Assembly (NCBI GenBank): GCA_964569795.1
Contig: CAZMVB010000002.1
Span: 161,968-225,967, forward strand
Source: JAHJDS01 sp964569795
GTDB lineage: Bacteria > Desulfobacterota > Desulfarculia > Desulfarculales > JAHJDS01
Reading direction: 5' to 3'
Length of the DNA stretch: 64,000 nucleotides
In this document: piece by piece, positions 51,709 to 60,820 of the stretch
Position numbering within the stretch: the stretch's first letter is position 1
How the letters are laid out: every line of letters begins with the position of its first letter
Position numbers and translations under genes: made by a program
Notes under the pieces: model-generated
Databases searched by the model: none
Seen by the model: only the letters and a program-made list of their open reading frames with translations
Told to the model about the DNA's origin: nothing

Positions 51709-53541
51709 TTACAAGAATGATTCCCAGACCGGGCGCCCGGGACAGCGGCCCCCGTCGGCCGCGATCAGGGCCTGGGCCTCGGCCAGCAGGTAAACCCGGA
51801 CCGAGAGCGGCCGGCGCCTGACCGGCCGTCCCAGGAGCCAGGTGGTCAACCGGTCGATCAGGTCGTCGCGGCCCCGACGGTAAAAGTCATAGGCCTGGGC
51901 CAGAGGTCGGAAGTCGGTCTGGAAGACCGGCCGCAGCCGGTCCCGGATCTGGTCGGCCAGACACCAGGCCGCGGTCTGCCGGGGCGGATTGAAAAAGGAA
52001 TCCCGCCGGCTGATGACCAGAAAGCGCGGGCCCTTGATCGCGGCCAGTTCCACGGGCGTCCGGGCCAGATCATACCTGGTCCCCGCCGCCCGCAACTGCC
52101 CCATTCCGGCCGACCCCAGAAACAGAAAGGCCACCCGGTCCTGGCCGTGGGCTCGGAGAAAATCGGCGACCTGGCCGAAACCGGACCGGACCGAATACAG
52201 CGGGATCAGGTTGATCAGCGACAGGACGACCAGGATCGCCACCGCGACCGCGGCCCTCCGAGGACCGAGACGTCCCAGCCAGCCGCCCCAGACCTTGGCC
52301 GCCAGCAGGGCCGCCAGGGGCCAGCACAACAGCAAGGGTCGGACGCTGCCGCCGTGCGCCGGGGTCAGCCAGAAAAAGGCCAACGCCCCCACCGTCAGCC
52401 ACCACAGGAACTCATCGGCCTCGTCCGGGTCGTCCGCCCCCTCGGACCGAGGCCGTCGCGCCCACCTTCGTCGAACGACCCACCATCCGGCGATCATCAA
52501 TCCGATAAGCAGCAACAACGACCGGAGGGTGCCCTCGTAGATCCAGGGCCGGTACAGATATCCGTCCGCCGTGACCAGCCACCGGGCCATCGCCCGGCCA
52601 CGATCGGGCAGAGTGGACTTCTTGACCGGTCGGACGAAGTTGGAGAAGTTGAACCGAAGTTGATCCAGGTAGTCCAGGTTGGGAAACCTGGCCCCCGGCC
52701 GATTGAATAACTGCCGGGCCCGAAACGACTCGCCGTTGCGCCAGTTCTGAAGCCGTTGCCCCGAAAGCTTGATGAAACCCCAGGTCAGGCCCTGGCAGAT
52801 CAGCAGGGGGATGACCAAGCCGACCAGCAGTAGCCCCAGCCGGGTGAGGCCAATCCGCCAGGGGATTCGGCCCCGAACCAGACGCCAGACCTCGAAGACA
52901 ACCCACAACCCGATAAAAGGCAGGACCGAGCCATGGGCGGTAAAGGCCGCCCCCAACAGCAGCCCGCAGCCCAGCATCCGCCCCCGGGCCGGCCGGCCCA
53001 GGGAGCCCAGATACAGCCACAGCGCCGGTAAGAACAAGGCCCAGACCAGGGCGTGGGCCAGCCTGACCCGACAAAAGTACAGGAAGACCGGGGACAGCAA
53101 TAACAGGGTCAGGGCCAGGCCCATGGGCGCCGGCCGCCGGCCCAGATAGCGGCCGGCCAGCGGAATGAAAAACAGGGCGGCCGCCAGGCCGAAGCAGACG
53201 TTGATCCAGGCCAGGGCGTCGGGATGGGGGCCGAAGATGAACGTCGCCGCCACCGCGGCCACGTGCCACAACGGCTTGGCCCAGACCTCATTCTCGACGG
53301 GATAGGGCGATTTCTTGAGTTGGGCGATGATATCGCCCTGTTTGCCGTCCAAGATCCAGGACACGATCTGCCGGTCGGTCAGGGCCGAGAAGACGTACAC
53401 CGGCTCGTCCAGATTGACCACGCCCTGCCGGCCCAGGCCGTAAATGAGGAGACCGAACCAGCAGATCAGCAGCAGGGCCACCAAGACATGGGCCCGCCAG
53501 CGCCTTCCCCGACGGTGGTTTTCGGTCACGGTATCAGTCAC
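51709..53541 (-). CDS. ArnT/PMT-like membrane glycosyltransferase
   Basis: The 610-residue protein has about eleven membrane segments and an early periplasmic loop QGVVNLDEPVYVFSAL that has the DE motif used by GT83/PMT enzymes. The C-terminal half is soluble with many Arg. It would transfer a sugar from an Und-P carrier to a lipid A, glycan or protein acceptor. It starts at GTG 53541, 35 bases after the metallophosphoesterase, and heads the Arn-like set. Confidence 0.78.
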   Translation of the reverse strand: MTDTVTENHRRGRRWRAHVLVALLLICWFGLLIYGLGRQGVVNLDEPVYVFSALTDRQIVSWILDGKQGDIIAQLKKSPYPVENEVWAKPLWHVAAVAATFIFGPHPDALAWINVCFGLAAALFFIPLAGRYLGRRPAPMGLALTLLLLSPVFLYFCRVRLAHALVWALFLPALWLYLGSLGRPARGRMLGCGLLLGAAFTAHGSVLPFIGLWVVFEVWRLVRGRIPWRIGLTRLGLLLVGLVIPLLICQGLTWGFIKLSGQRLQNWRNGESFRARQLFNRPGARFPNLDYLDQLRFNFSNFVRPVKKSTLPDRGRAMARWLVTADGYLYRPWIYEGTLRSLLLLIGLMIAGWWVVRRRWARRPRSEGADDPDEADEFLWWLTVGALAFFWLTPAHGGSVRPLLLCWPLAALLAAKVWGGWLGRLGPRRAAVAVAILVVLSLINLIPLYSVRSGFGQVADFLRAHGQDRVAFLFLGSAGMGQLRAAGTRYDLARTPVELAAIKGPRFLVISRRDSFFNPPRQTAAWCLADQIRDRLRPVFQTDFRPLAQAYDFYRRGRDDLIDRLTTWLLGRPVRRRPLSVRVYLLAEAQALIAADGGRCPGRPVWESFL

Positions 53542-53576
53542 GATTCAAACACCAAGTCCCGCCGCGCCAAACCGCT

Positions 53577-54437
53577 TTACGACCTCGGTCCCCGGCCGTC
53601 GGGGGGAGACGGATACCCCGTCCCGTCAACCAGGTCGATCAACACCGCCTCGGGAGGACACAACAATCTCCAGGGCGGTCCTCCCAATCCCCGGCTGACA
53701 TACACCGCGGTCCCGGCCAGGGTCACCAGTCCAGAAGAAAAGCTCCGGCCGATCCGGGTCTTGGTGACCAACGCCCCCACCAGCGGCAGTCGAATCTGAC
53801 CGCCGTGGGTATGTCCGGCCAGGACGATATCGGCCGCGCCCACCGCCGGGTCCAGTAACACGTCCGGGGAATGGGCCAGCAGCATCGACGGGCAATCTTC
53901 GGGACACCCGCTCAGGGCCCCGGCCGCGTCGGCCAGCTCATGATGGGGATCGTCCACCCCGCCGATCCACAGCCTGGACTCTCCGGACCGGTACAAAAAG
54001 CCACTGTTGTTCTGGACACGCAGTCCGGTGGTTTTCGCCAGGGCGCTCATCAATTCGGGATGATCGCTGTTTCCCCGCACCCCGACCAGACACGATCCCT
54101 CGAATTGTCGCGCCAGGCGGCCCATGACCTCGAGCGCCGGGCCCCAGTCACTGCGATAGGAGTAGGTGTAATCCCCGGTGCAGGCCACGATGTCCGGCCG
54201 CAGTCCCTCCAGCAGCTCCAACCAGAGCGGGGGCGTCGATCCGTGCCGGCCGCCCAGATGCATGTCGCTGAGGTGGAGAACCGACAAGCCCGGACCGGAC
54301 AGTCCCGGCACCCGGAGGGTCAATCTGGAAAACCGCGGCCGCGACTCCCGCCAGGGAGCAAAGCGTTCACCCCAACCGACAACTTTGGCTATCAACGACC
54401 ACCGTCGCCGGGGATGCTGCCCGCCGGGAATACCCAT
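53577..54437 (-). CDS. Metallophosphoesterase (YaeI/LpxG-like)
   Basis: The 286-residue protein has the calcineurin-like metal site: LSDMHLG, GDYTY, GNSDH, AHSPD and GHTHGGQI in order. These residues bind two metal ions. Members include UDP-diacylglucosamine pyrophosphatases (LpxG type) and lipid phosphatases. A short basic N-terminus precedes the domain. It may release phosphate or a nucleotide from a lipid-linked intermediate for the following Arn-like enzymes. Confidence 0.82.
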   Translation of the reverse strand: MGIPGGQHPRRRWSLIAKVVGWGERFAPWRESRPRFSRLTLRVPGLSGPGLSVLHLSDMHLGGRHGSTPPLWLELLEGLRPDIVACTGDYTYSYRSDWGPALEVMGRLARQFEGSCLVGVRGNSDHPELMSALAKTTGLRVQNNSGFLYRSGESRLWIGGVDDPHHELADAAGALSGCPEDCPSMLLAHSPDVLLDPAVGAADIVLAGHTHGGQIRLPLVGALVTKTRIGRSFSSGLVTLAGTAVYVSRGLGGPPWRLLCPPEAVLIDLVDGTGYPSPPDGRGPRS

Positions 54438-54450
54438 CGCCTCTCCCAGA

Positions 54451-55764
54451 TCAAACGTCGGGTTTGACGCTCGAGACCACGAACTGGAATTTTCCGTGGG
54501 CCGTCAATGGAATCTCCTCCACGTATTCGATCCGGACGTCTATCGCCTCGCCGACGCGGTCACGCAGATTGGCCACGAGCCGTTGTTCGTCTTCCTCATT
54601 GTACCGGGGCGACCGAACCACCTTGATGACCATCTGCTCCGGTCGCTCCTGCAGAATCTGGGACAGCCGGATTCCGGTGGAGCGTTTGATGGCCACGCTC
54701 AAACCCGAGCCGGGAACGTACCGTCCGTCCGGGGTGATGACCATGTCCTCGGTCCGGCCCACGATCGCCTTCAAGGTCGGCAGTCCCCGCCCGCAACCGC
54801 AGGGCTGTTCGGCCAGTTCGGCCCGGTCACCGGTCCGATAGCGGACAAAGGGCATGATCCGGGAGTGCAGGCCCGTGCCGATGACTTCACCGGACCCCCC
54901 CGGACCGACCGGGTTCCCGTCCGGGTCCAGGACCTCGAACACGCCGTACTCGGCGTCAACATGCAGGCCGCCCTCGGGACACTGCCCCGCCTCACAGCAA
55001 CGCTCTTCCAGGCCGTAGGTGTCAAACACCCGGCAGCCGAACACATCCTCCAACGTCTGCCGCTGATGGGGCCACAACGTCTCCGAACTGGTCACCACCG
55101 CCGCCGGACGAATGTCGTCGATCCCTTTCTCCCGCAACAGCTTGGCGAAAATATAGATCGACGACGGATAACCGCGCAGCAACTTGGGCCGGAATCGCTT
55201 CAGGCGTCGGGCATAGGCGGACACCAGATCACGCGTGAGGCGATAGGACGACAAGAACAAGGCGTTCAAGCGGGGATCATAGACCCAGGGCTTCCCGCTC
55301 CGGATGATCCGACCCCGCAGATCGCAGAAGCGTTCGCCCAAACGATAGCCCGCCCAACCCCAATGCCGTAGGACGATCGCGAACTCCATTATGTTCGCCA
55401 GGCGGTCCACGTAAAACCAGAGCGCCGTGCCCGTCGTGCCGCCCGTCCGGGAAAGCACCGGATGCAGGCCGCGCCGGTCGCGGCACGTGAGTTCGGAGAC
55501 ATGATCCCTGACCTGTTGCTTGGTCAAGATCGGCAGTTGACGAAAATCGGTCCAGGTTTTTATGTCCTGGGGATGGGCTCCCACCTGATCGAACAGGCCC
55601 CGGTAGTAGGGCACCTCCTGGTAAGCCCAGTCCAGAACGCCTCGCAGCGCCGACCATTGTCCGGCTTGGATCAGTTCCGGATCGAACCACTGGCTCCGCT
55701 TAAGGCCCCGGTGCGTCCGCCAGATGCCCAGCGGATAACGAAAATACCTCAGCTTGAAATCCAA
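54451..55764 (-). CDS. CapK/phenylacetate-CoA-ligase-like adenylating enzyme
   Basis: The 437-residue protein starts at TTG 55764 and has the adenylation-domain pieces LSRTGGTTGTALWF (P-loop like), TYGLEERCC, and RYRTGDRAEL. A Cys-rich CGCGRGLP may bind metal. CapK proteins accompany capsule and O-antigen genes. They activate a carboxylic acid as acyl-adenylate for an unknown acceptor, so it could activate an acyl decoration. It follows asnB by 18 bases. Confidence 0.82.
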   Translation of the reverse strand: MDFKLRYFRYPLGIWRTHRGLKRSQWFDPELIQAGQWSALRGVLDWAYQEVPYYRGLFDQVGAHPQDIKTWTDFRQLPILTKQQVRDHVSELTCRDRRGLHPVLSRTGGTTGTALWFYVDRLANIMEFAIVLRHWGWAGYRLGERFCDLRGRIIRSGKPWVYDPRLNALFLSSYRLTRDLVSAYARRLKRFRPKLLRGYPSSIYIFAKLLREKGIDDIRPAAVVTSSETLWPHQRQTLEDVFGCRVFDTYGLEERCCEAGQCPEGGLHVDAEYGVFEVLDPDGNPVGPGGSGEVIGTGLHSRIMPFVRYRTGDRAELAEQPCGCGRGLPTLKAIVGRTEDMVITPDGRYVPGSGLSVAIKRSTGIRLSQILQERPEQMVIKVVRSPRYNEEDEQRLVANLRDRVGEAIDVRIEYVEEIPLTAHGKFQFVVSSVKPDV

Positions 55765-55782
55765 GATACGACCCCGGTTTTG

Positions 55783-57615
55783 CTAGCCGCCGGTCTCGAA
55801 CAGCACCGGAGAATACAGCGCCCCGTGCTCTCCGGATGGCACGAACTGTTCGGGATCGATGAAGACCCGGTGCCAATACTCGATCATCATCAACAGATTC
55901 AGCTTATCCGTCTCGTTAACGAACAAATGCCGCCCGCCGGCCCGGCTGAACAGACGCCGAAGATAAGCACCCTGAAAATAGCCCCGGCGCTTTCGGGCCG
56001 CCTCAATCAAGATCTCCCCGGCCAACTCCTTCAGGCCCCGGCCGTACCACGCCTCCACCGGCGTGCTCATGCCCTTCTTGCGGCGGTCAACTATTTTCCG
56101 GGGTAAATACCGCGACGCCGCCAAGCGCAACAGATACTTTTCCGTGAAACCTCTCAACTTATACCGAACCGGAACGGTGTTGACGAACTCGACCACCCGA
56201 TGATCCAGATACGGCACCCGGGCCTCCACCGAATAGGCCATGGTCAGGCGATCGACCCGGGACAGGTGATAGTTGGGAAGCTGGTCAGCCTGCTCGAAGG
56301 CCAGCAGGTCCTCCCGACGGCGGGCGCCGAAACGGCTGAACGATCCGTTAAAGCGTTCGTCCAGCAGGTTCGGGCCATCTTCGGGCCCGCGCCATGCCGG
56401 TGCCATCAGGCGTCCTTTTTCACCGGGGGTGATGGCGTTGACGCCCTTCAAATAGGCCCACCGTCCCACGGGACCGGGTAGCCAACCCAAGGGGCCGGCC
56501 GCCGTCTTGAACCGGACATAGCCCCCGAAGATCTCGTCGGCGCCTTCCCCCACCAGCATTACCTTGACGTGCTCCGAGGCCCGACGGGCCAGAAACAACG
56601 TCGGGAAAAGCGCCCCGGACGCGGGCTCTTCCGCGTGCCACAGCAACCGGGGCAGGTTTTCGGAAAAATACTCCACCGACTCGCTGAATTCGGTGTGATC
56701 CGTGCCGCAATGATCGGCCACCAGTCGGGCAAAAACGCGCTCATCCCCCGAACCGCCGAACCCGATGGAATAGGTCTTGGCCGGACGATCCATCACCCGG
56801 CTCATCAGGGCCACCACCAGGCTCGAATCCAAACCGCCCGAAAGCGTCGCCCCCAACGGAACATCGCTCATCAGGTGGCTCTCAACCGTCCGCGAAAACA
56901 GATCGCAAAACTCATCCACCAACCGGGGGACGGATTCCCGGCGTTCGCCCTTGACCGACGCCCCCCAATAGCGATCCAGGGCCAAACCGCCCTCGGCCGT
57001 CCAGACCCCCACGTGGCCCGGCGGAAAGGACCGGACCCCCCGGAACAGCGTTCTCGAACCGGGAACGTAACGCAACGTGATCAGGGCATCCAGGGCGGCC
57101 CGGTCAACGTCCCGAATGAAATCGGGCGCCTGAAAAAAGGCCTTGATTTCCGAGGCAAAGAAAAACCGTCCACCGACTTGGGACCAAAACAGCGGCTTGA
57201 TCCCCAGACGATCCCGGGCCAATACCAGACGGCGCCGCGAGCGGTCCCACAAGGCCAAGGCGAACATCCCGGAAAGGCGTGTCACCAGGTCCGGGCCATG
57301 CTCCTCATACAGATGACAGATTACCTCGCCGTCCGAATCCGTGGCGAACCGATGCCCGCGGCGCTCCAACTCGTCGCGTAATGGCAGATAGTTGTATATC
57401 TCGCCGTTGTAAACGGCGATCACGTCGCCGGATTCGTCGAAGAGGGGCTGGTCGCCGCCGGCGACGTCGATGATCGACAGCCGCCGGTTACCGAGCGACA
57501 CCGACTCGTCGGAGTAAATTCCCTCATGGTCCGGACCGCGGTGATTCAACACCGCCGCCATGGCCCGCATCAGGATCTCGTCACCCGCTCCGGTGAAGCC
57601 GAAAATGCCGCACAC
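55783..57615 (-). CDS. Asparagine synthase (glutamine-hydrolysing) paralogue 3
   Basis: The 610-residue AsnB-type protein starts at GTG with the second-codon Cys (MCGIFGFTGAG). It has the glutaminase motifs YNGEIYNYLPLRDEL and the PP-loop SGGLDSSLVVALM. It lies between the Wzx-like flippase and CapK genes, 12 bases after the former. It may amidate a uronic acid or other carboxylate. All three paralogues keep the glutaminase Cys and PP-loop. Confidence 0.87.
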   Translation of the reverse strand: MCGIFGFTGAGDEILMRAMAAVLNHRGPDHEGIYSDESVSLGNRRLSIIDVAGGDQPLFDESGDVIAVYNGEIYNYLPLRDELERRGHRFATDSDGEVICHLYEEHGPDLVTRLSGMFALALWDRSRRRLVLARDRLGIKPLFWSQVGGRFFFASEIKAFFQAPDFIRDVDRAALDALITLRYVPGSRTLFRGVRSFPPGHVGVWTAEGGLALDRYWGASVKGERRESVPRLVDEFCDLFSRTVESHLMSDVPLGATLSGGLDSSLVVALMSRVMDRPAKTYSIGFGGSGDERVFARLVADHCGTDHTEFSESVEYFSENLPRLLWHAEEPASGALFPTLFLARRASEHVKVMLVGEGADEIFGGYVRFKTAAGPLGWLPGPVGRWAYLKGVNAITPGEKGRLMAPAWRGPEDGPNLLDERFNGSFSRFGARRREDLLAFEQADQLPNYHLSRVDRLTMAYSVEARVPYLDHRVVEFVNTVPVRYKLRGFTEKYLLRLAASRYLPRKIVDRRKKGMSTPVEAWYGRGLKELAGEILIEAARKRRGYFQGAYLRRLFSRAGGRHLFVNETDKLNLLMMIEYWHRVFIDPEQFVPSGEHGALYSPVLFETGG

Positions 57616-57627
57616 CGTCGGTCGCCC

Positions 57628-59163
57628 TCAGGCCCGCCCGCGCCGGAGCAGATCCCGCGCCAGGCCCCGCCAGCCGCCGGCGAAACCCAGCCGCGTCAGA
57701 TCACCGGACAAGAGCGCCCCGCCGGCGATCCCCAGGACCAGCCCGATCGCCAGCCTCAGCCAGAACGATGTACCCATCAGCCAGGGCATGGCCAGCCAGG
57801 TCAGCCCGCTCACCCCGAGACAGATGACCACCAGCCACATCGCCGGGAAATTGATCTTCAGTTTCAGCCGGAGCCAGCCGTAGAGCACCAGATTGACCGT
57901 CAGGTTGGACACCATCTGGATCGCCGCCGCCGCCGGCAGACCCCACCGGGGAATGAGCAAGACCGAACAGCCGGCCGCCAGCAGGCCCCCGGTCAGCGAG
58001 GCGATCATGATCGGGACCGTCTTTTCCCGGGACAGAAGCGGGGTGTTCAGGAAGTAGATCGACCCCTGAAACAGGATCGAGGCGCACAGCAACCCGGCCA
58101 CCGGGGCCGCGGCCAGGTAGTCCGCGCCGGCCAGCACCCGGACGATGTCCACGGCAAAGACCATCACCCCCAAAGTCAAGAGGGTCATCACCTTGAGATA
58201 GGTCTGGTAGATGGGCCCCTGCTCGACCTCGCCCCCGCCCTCGGCTTCGCGGGAAAAGGCGTAAGGCAGCCAGGCCGTCTTCAGGGCGCCGACAAAGACG
58301 CCGATGATCAGGCTCACCCGGAAGGCGACCGAGAAAAGACCCAGACTGGCCGCCCCCCAGAAGGCGATCAGCAGATACCGGGTCATGTTGCCCAGGATGC
58401 CCTGGGCGGCCACGTTGGGCAACAGGGGCAGGCTGAACCTGACCAGTCGCCGCAGCCAGGCCAGGGACACCCGCCGGACGTACTCCCGGCGGTACAGACC
58501 GACGATGACCCCGGCCCCCAGGGTCTCGGCCGCCACCCGGGCCACCAGGACCCCGGCCACGCCCCACCACAGGGCCAGGGGCACGGCCAGGATGATCTGG
58601 GCCAGGGTCACCAGCGACGAGAAGACCACCGCCGACTTGGCCCGACGCGAGGTCCTCAGGACGACGAAGACGTGGTTGAACCAGAAGCCGGACAGGATCA
58701 GCGGTGCGATCCACTCCGCGGGCATCCGGGTCGCGTGGCTGGGCAGCAGCAGCCGGGTCAGAGACGGGGCGGCCAGCCAGGTCAGGGGCACCATGACCAG
58801 CCCGACCGCGGTCAGAAAGACCAGGTGCGTGGTCAGGAGCGTGCCGCGGTCCTGATCCTGGGCGATGTGGTACAGCCGGAGCAGGCCCACCTCGGTCTGC
58901 ACCGAGAAAAAGACCACCCCCAGCGTGGCCAGGGTCTGCAGAAAATCCAACTCCCCGAACTGACCGACCGTCAGCAGACGGGCCAGGACCGCCGTCGAGA
59001 CGATGCCCATGATCCGGGCCAGGATGTTGCCCAGCCCGTAAAGGCCCACCTCGGACAACAACCGGGATGCCGGGCGGGGTGAGGCCCCTTTTCGTCCGGC
59101 AGACCCGGCCTGGTCGGGAGGAGACACCGTCGAACGGGCGTTCACTTCGGGGGGCCGATCCAT
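57628..59163 (-). CDS. Wzx-type flippase (MOP superfamily)
   Basis: From ATG 59163 the protein is 511 residues with about 12-14 membrane helices (for example GLYGLGNILARIMGIVSTAVLARLL at the start, a common Wzx opening). The first about 35 residues are polar and lie before the first helix. It would flip undecaprenyl-pyrophosphate-linked repeat units across the inner membrane. A TTG at 59169 gives two more residues. It precedes asnB. Confidence 0.83.
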   Translation of the reverse strand: MDRPPEVNARSTVSPPDQAGSAGRKGASPRPASRLLSEVGLYGLGNILARIMGIVSTAVLARLLTVGQFGELDFLQTLATLGVVFFSVQTEVGLLRLYHIAQDQDRGTLLTTHLVFLTAVGLVMVPLTWLAAPSLTRLLLPSHATRMPAEWIAPLILSGFWFNHVFVVLRTSRRAKSAVVFSSLVTLAQIILAVPLALWWGVAGVLVARVAAETLGAGVIVGLYRREYVRRVSLAWLRRLVRFSLPLLPNVAAQGILGNMTRYLLIAFWGAASLGLFSVAFRVSLIIGVFVGALKTAWLPYAFSREAEGGGEVEQGPIYQTYLKVMTLLTLGVMVFAVDIVRVLAGADYLAAAPVAGLLCASILFQGSIYFLNTPLLSREKTVPIMIASLTGGLLAAGCSVLLIPRWGLPAAAAIQMVSNLTVNLVLYGWLRLKLKINFPAMWLVVICLGVSGLTWLAMPWLMGTSFWLRLAIGLVLGIAGGALLSGDLTRLGFAGGWRGLARDLLRRGRA

Positions 59164-59217
59164 GGTCAACCGCGGGAGATTCCAAATCGACTTGCCACTA
59201 CGACTGAAGGTCCGCCG

Positions 59218-60102
59218 TCATCGCCAGAAATAACGGCGGCTGGTGTTCCGGTACACCTCGCGGGTGTTGAAGGCCATGATCGACGGAAACAACAACGAGG
59301 GCAACACCCACTCCCGACGCTTGAACCACCGGTTGTCGTAATAGACCCCCTCGCGCTTCTCCGGCTCGAAACGCATCTGGTTGCCCAGGATGCTGTGACT
59401 GACCGTGTCGCGCAGCGACAGGTCCCGGTCGCTGCGCTCGACCTGAAGGTAATTGAAGATCTGATCCAACATGTAGTCGGGATAAAGGGCCAGTTCGTCA
59501 TAGCCCAGCTGGAAGTGGTCGATGTTCTCCCGGCGCAGCCAGTTCCGAATCCGCCTGTTGGCCCGGTACCAGGCCAGGAAGATCTTGATCGGGGCCCGGT
59601 TGAAGTAGTTCCTGGGCTTGCGCAGGCCGTAGGTCCTGATCATGCCCGACAGATTCAGGGCGTCCTGGCGTCTGAGGTTCTCGATGTTGGAAATGACCCA
59701 CAGCCGGACGTCCTTGATCATGAACAACACCTTCTGGTCGATCTCGGGGGCCTGGTGGCACATCTCGACGTGGGCCTCCCGCTTGGACCCGTCCACCACA
59801 ATCCGCTCGGGTCCGAAGTACTCGGCGCACCGATCCAGCAGCAAGAGATCGCGCTCGAGCAGGGGCCGGTGCCTGATCTCGCGGACCGCCTGCCAGGTCG
59901 GTCCCCAGAAGGGGCAATCGCTGATGGTCTCCCGGCAGGAACACAATTCCTCCTCGGGGCGGTCCAGGATTCCCTTCCAGTCGTTGACAAAGGAATAACC
60001 GGCCCCGATGCCGACGAATCGAGGATGGCTGCCCAACAGGACGTCCATCATCGTCGATCCACTGCGGGCCAGGCTGAGGATCGATACGACCTTTCGAGTC
60101 AT
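59218..60102 (-). CDS. PAPS-dependent sulfotransferase
   Basis: From ATG 60102 the protein is 294 residues. It has the 5'-phosphosulfate-binding loop SLARSGSTMMDVLLGSHP at 10-27 and VVDGSKREAHVEM, equivalent to the PAPS 3'-phosphate site. Other features are a basic C-terminus and CSCRETISDCPFWGP with three Cys. It should transfer sulfate from PAPS to a glycan hydroxyl. It follows CysC by 20 bases, so the pair makes and uses PAPS. Longer frames are shadow. Confidence 0.82.
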   Translation of the reverse strand: MTRKVVSILSLARSGSTMMDVLLGSHPRFVGIGAGYSFVNDWKGILDRPEEELCSCRETISDCPFWGPTWQAVREIRHRPLLERDLLLLDRCAEYFGPERIVVDGSKREAHVEMCHQAPEIDQKVLFMIKDVRLWVISNIENLRRQDALNLSGMIRTYGLRKPRNYFNRAPIKIFLAWYRANRRIRNWLRRENIDHFQLGYDELALYPDYMLDQIFNYLQVERSDRDLSLRDTVSHSILGNQMRFEPEKREGVYYDNRWFKRREWVLPSLLFPSIMAFNTREVYRNTSRRYFWR

Positions 60103-60122
60103 GTGACAACTCCCCTGATCCG

Positions 60123-60719
60123 CTAATCGTCCAGACCGGCCACCTTGCCCCGATTCGGGGCCGGTCCGGCCAGGAGTCCATGACGATCGAGCCAATCAAT
60201 CACCAACTGGCACGACTGCTCGGCCGACATTGACTCGGTATCCAGCACCAAATCCGGGTCCTCCGGTTCCTCGTAGGGCGAGCTGATCCCGGTGAAGTTT
60301 TCGATCTGGCCGCTCAGGGCCGCCCGGTAAAGGTCCTTGGTGTCCCGGAGGGCGCAGACCTCGACCGGACAGCGAAGGTACACCAGGACCAGGCTCGGTC
60401 CCAGGATTTCCCGAATCCGCTTCCGGATCGAGCGGAACGGGGCGATAATGCCGACGATGGTCCACACGCCGTGGCGATTGAGCAAGCCGGCCAGGGTCGT
60501 CGCCCGGCTGACGTGTATTTCCCGGTCCCTCTCGGAAAAGCCCAATTCGGAACTCAGCCACTGGCGCAATTCGTTGCCGTCCAACAGGGCCGGATCGAGG
60601 CCTCGTTCCCGGAGCCGCTCCCGGAGCAGGACGGCCAGCGTGGATTTGCCGGCGTTGGGGCGGCCGGTGAACCAGATCGTCAGCGCTGTCGCTGGAGATG
60701 TGCTGTCTTCAACAGTCAT
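60123..60719 (-). CDS. cysC: Adenylylsulfate (APS) kinase
   Basis: From ATG 60719, with GGAG at 60726-60729, the protein is 198 residues. It has the P-loop GRPNAGKST at 19-27, ELGFSERDREIHVSR (APS-binding helix) and SPYEEPEDPDLVLDT, all CysC hallmarks. It phosphorylates APS to PAPS. The frame also opens at TTG 60740, but the GGAG supports the ATG. It stands apart from ATP sulfurylase genes, so APS must come from elsewhere. Confidence 0.87.
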   Translation of the reverse strand: MTVEDSTSPATALTIWFTGRPNAGKSTLAVLLRERLRERGLDPALLDGNELRQWLSSELGFSERDREIHVSRATTLAGLLNRHGVWTIVGIIAPFRSIRKRIREILGPSLVLVYLRCPVEVCALRDTKDLYRAALSGQIENFTGISSPYEEPEDPDLVLDTESMSAEQSCQLVIDWLDRHGLLAGPAPNRGKVAGLDD

Positions 60720-60820
60720 ATCTAGCTCCGGTTCGTTCAATGATGACGAGTCGAGGGAGGAATTGAGGCTTTATCGCCGGGGGGCGAAAAGCCCGGGACA
60801 TCTCCTCCAGTCTTCGGCTC

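Noticed and set aside
57526..59082. 518-residue plus-strand frame rich in Gln, Gly and Pro
   Set aside because: It is antisense to the Wzx-like gene, low complexity with no domain, and explained by GC3 bias making stop-free mirror frames.
60720..60820. Short frame from ATG 60801 behind a GGAGGAG, and a GGGC-loop-GCCC hairpin
   Set aside because: The frame is 30 residues and runs into cysC without a recognised domain; the hairpin lacks a following T-run, so it is not called a terminator.
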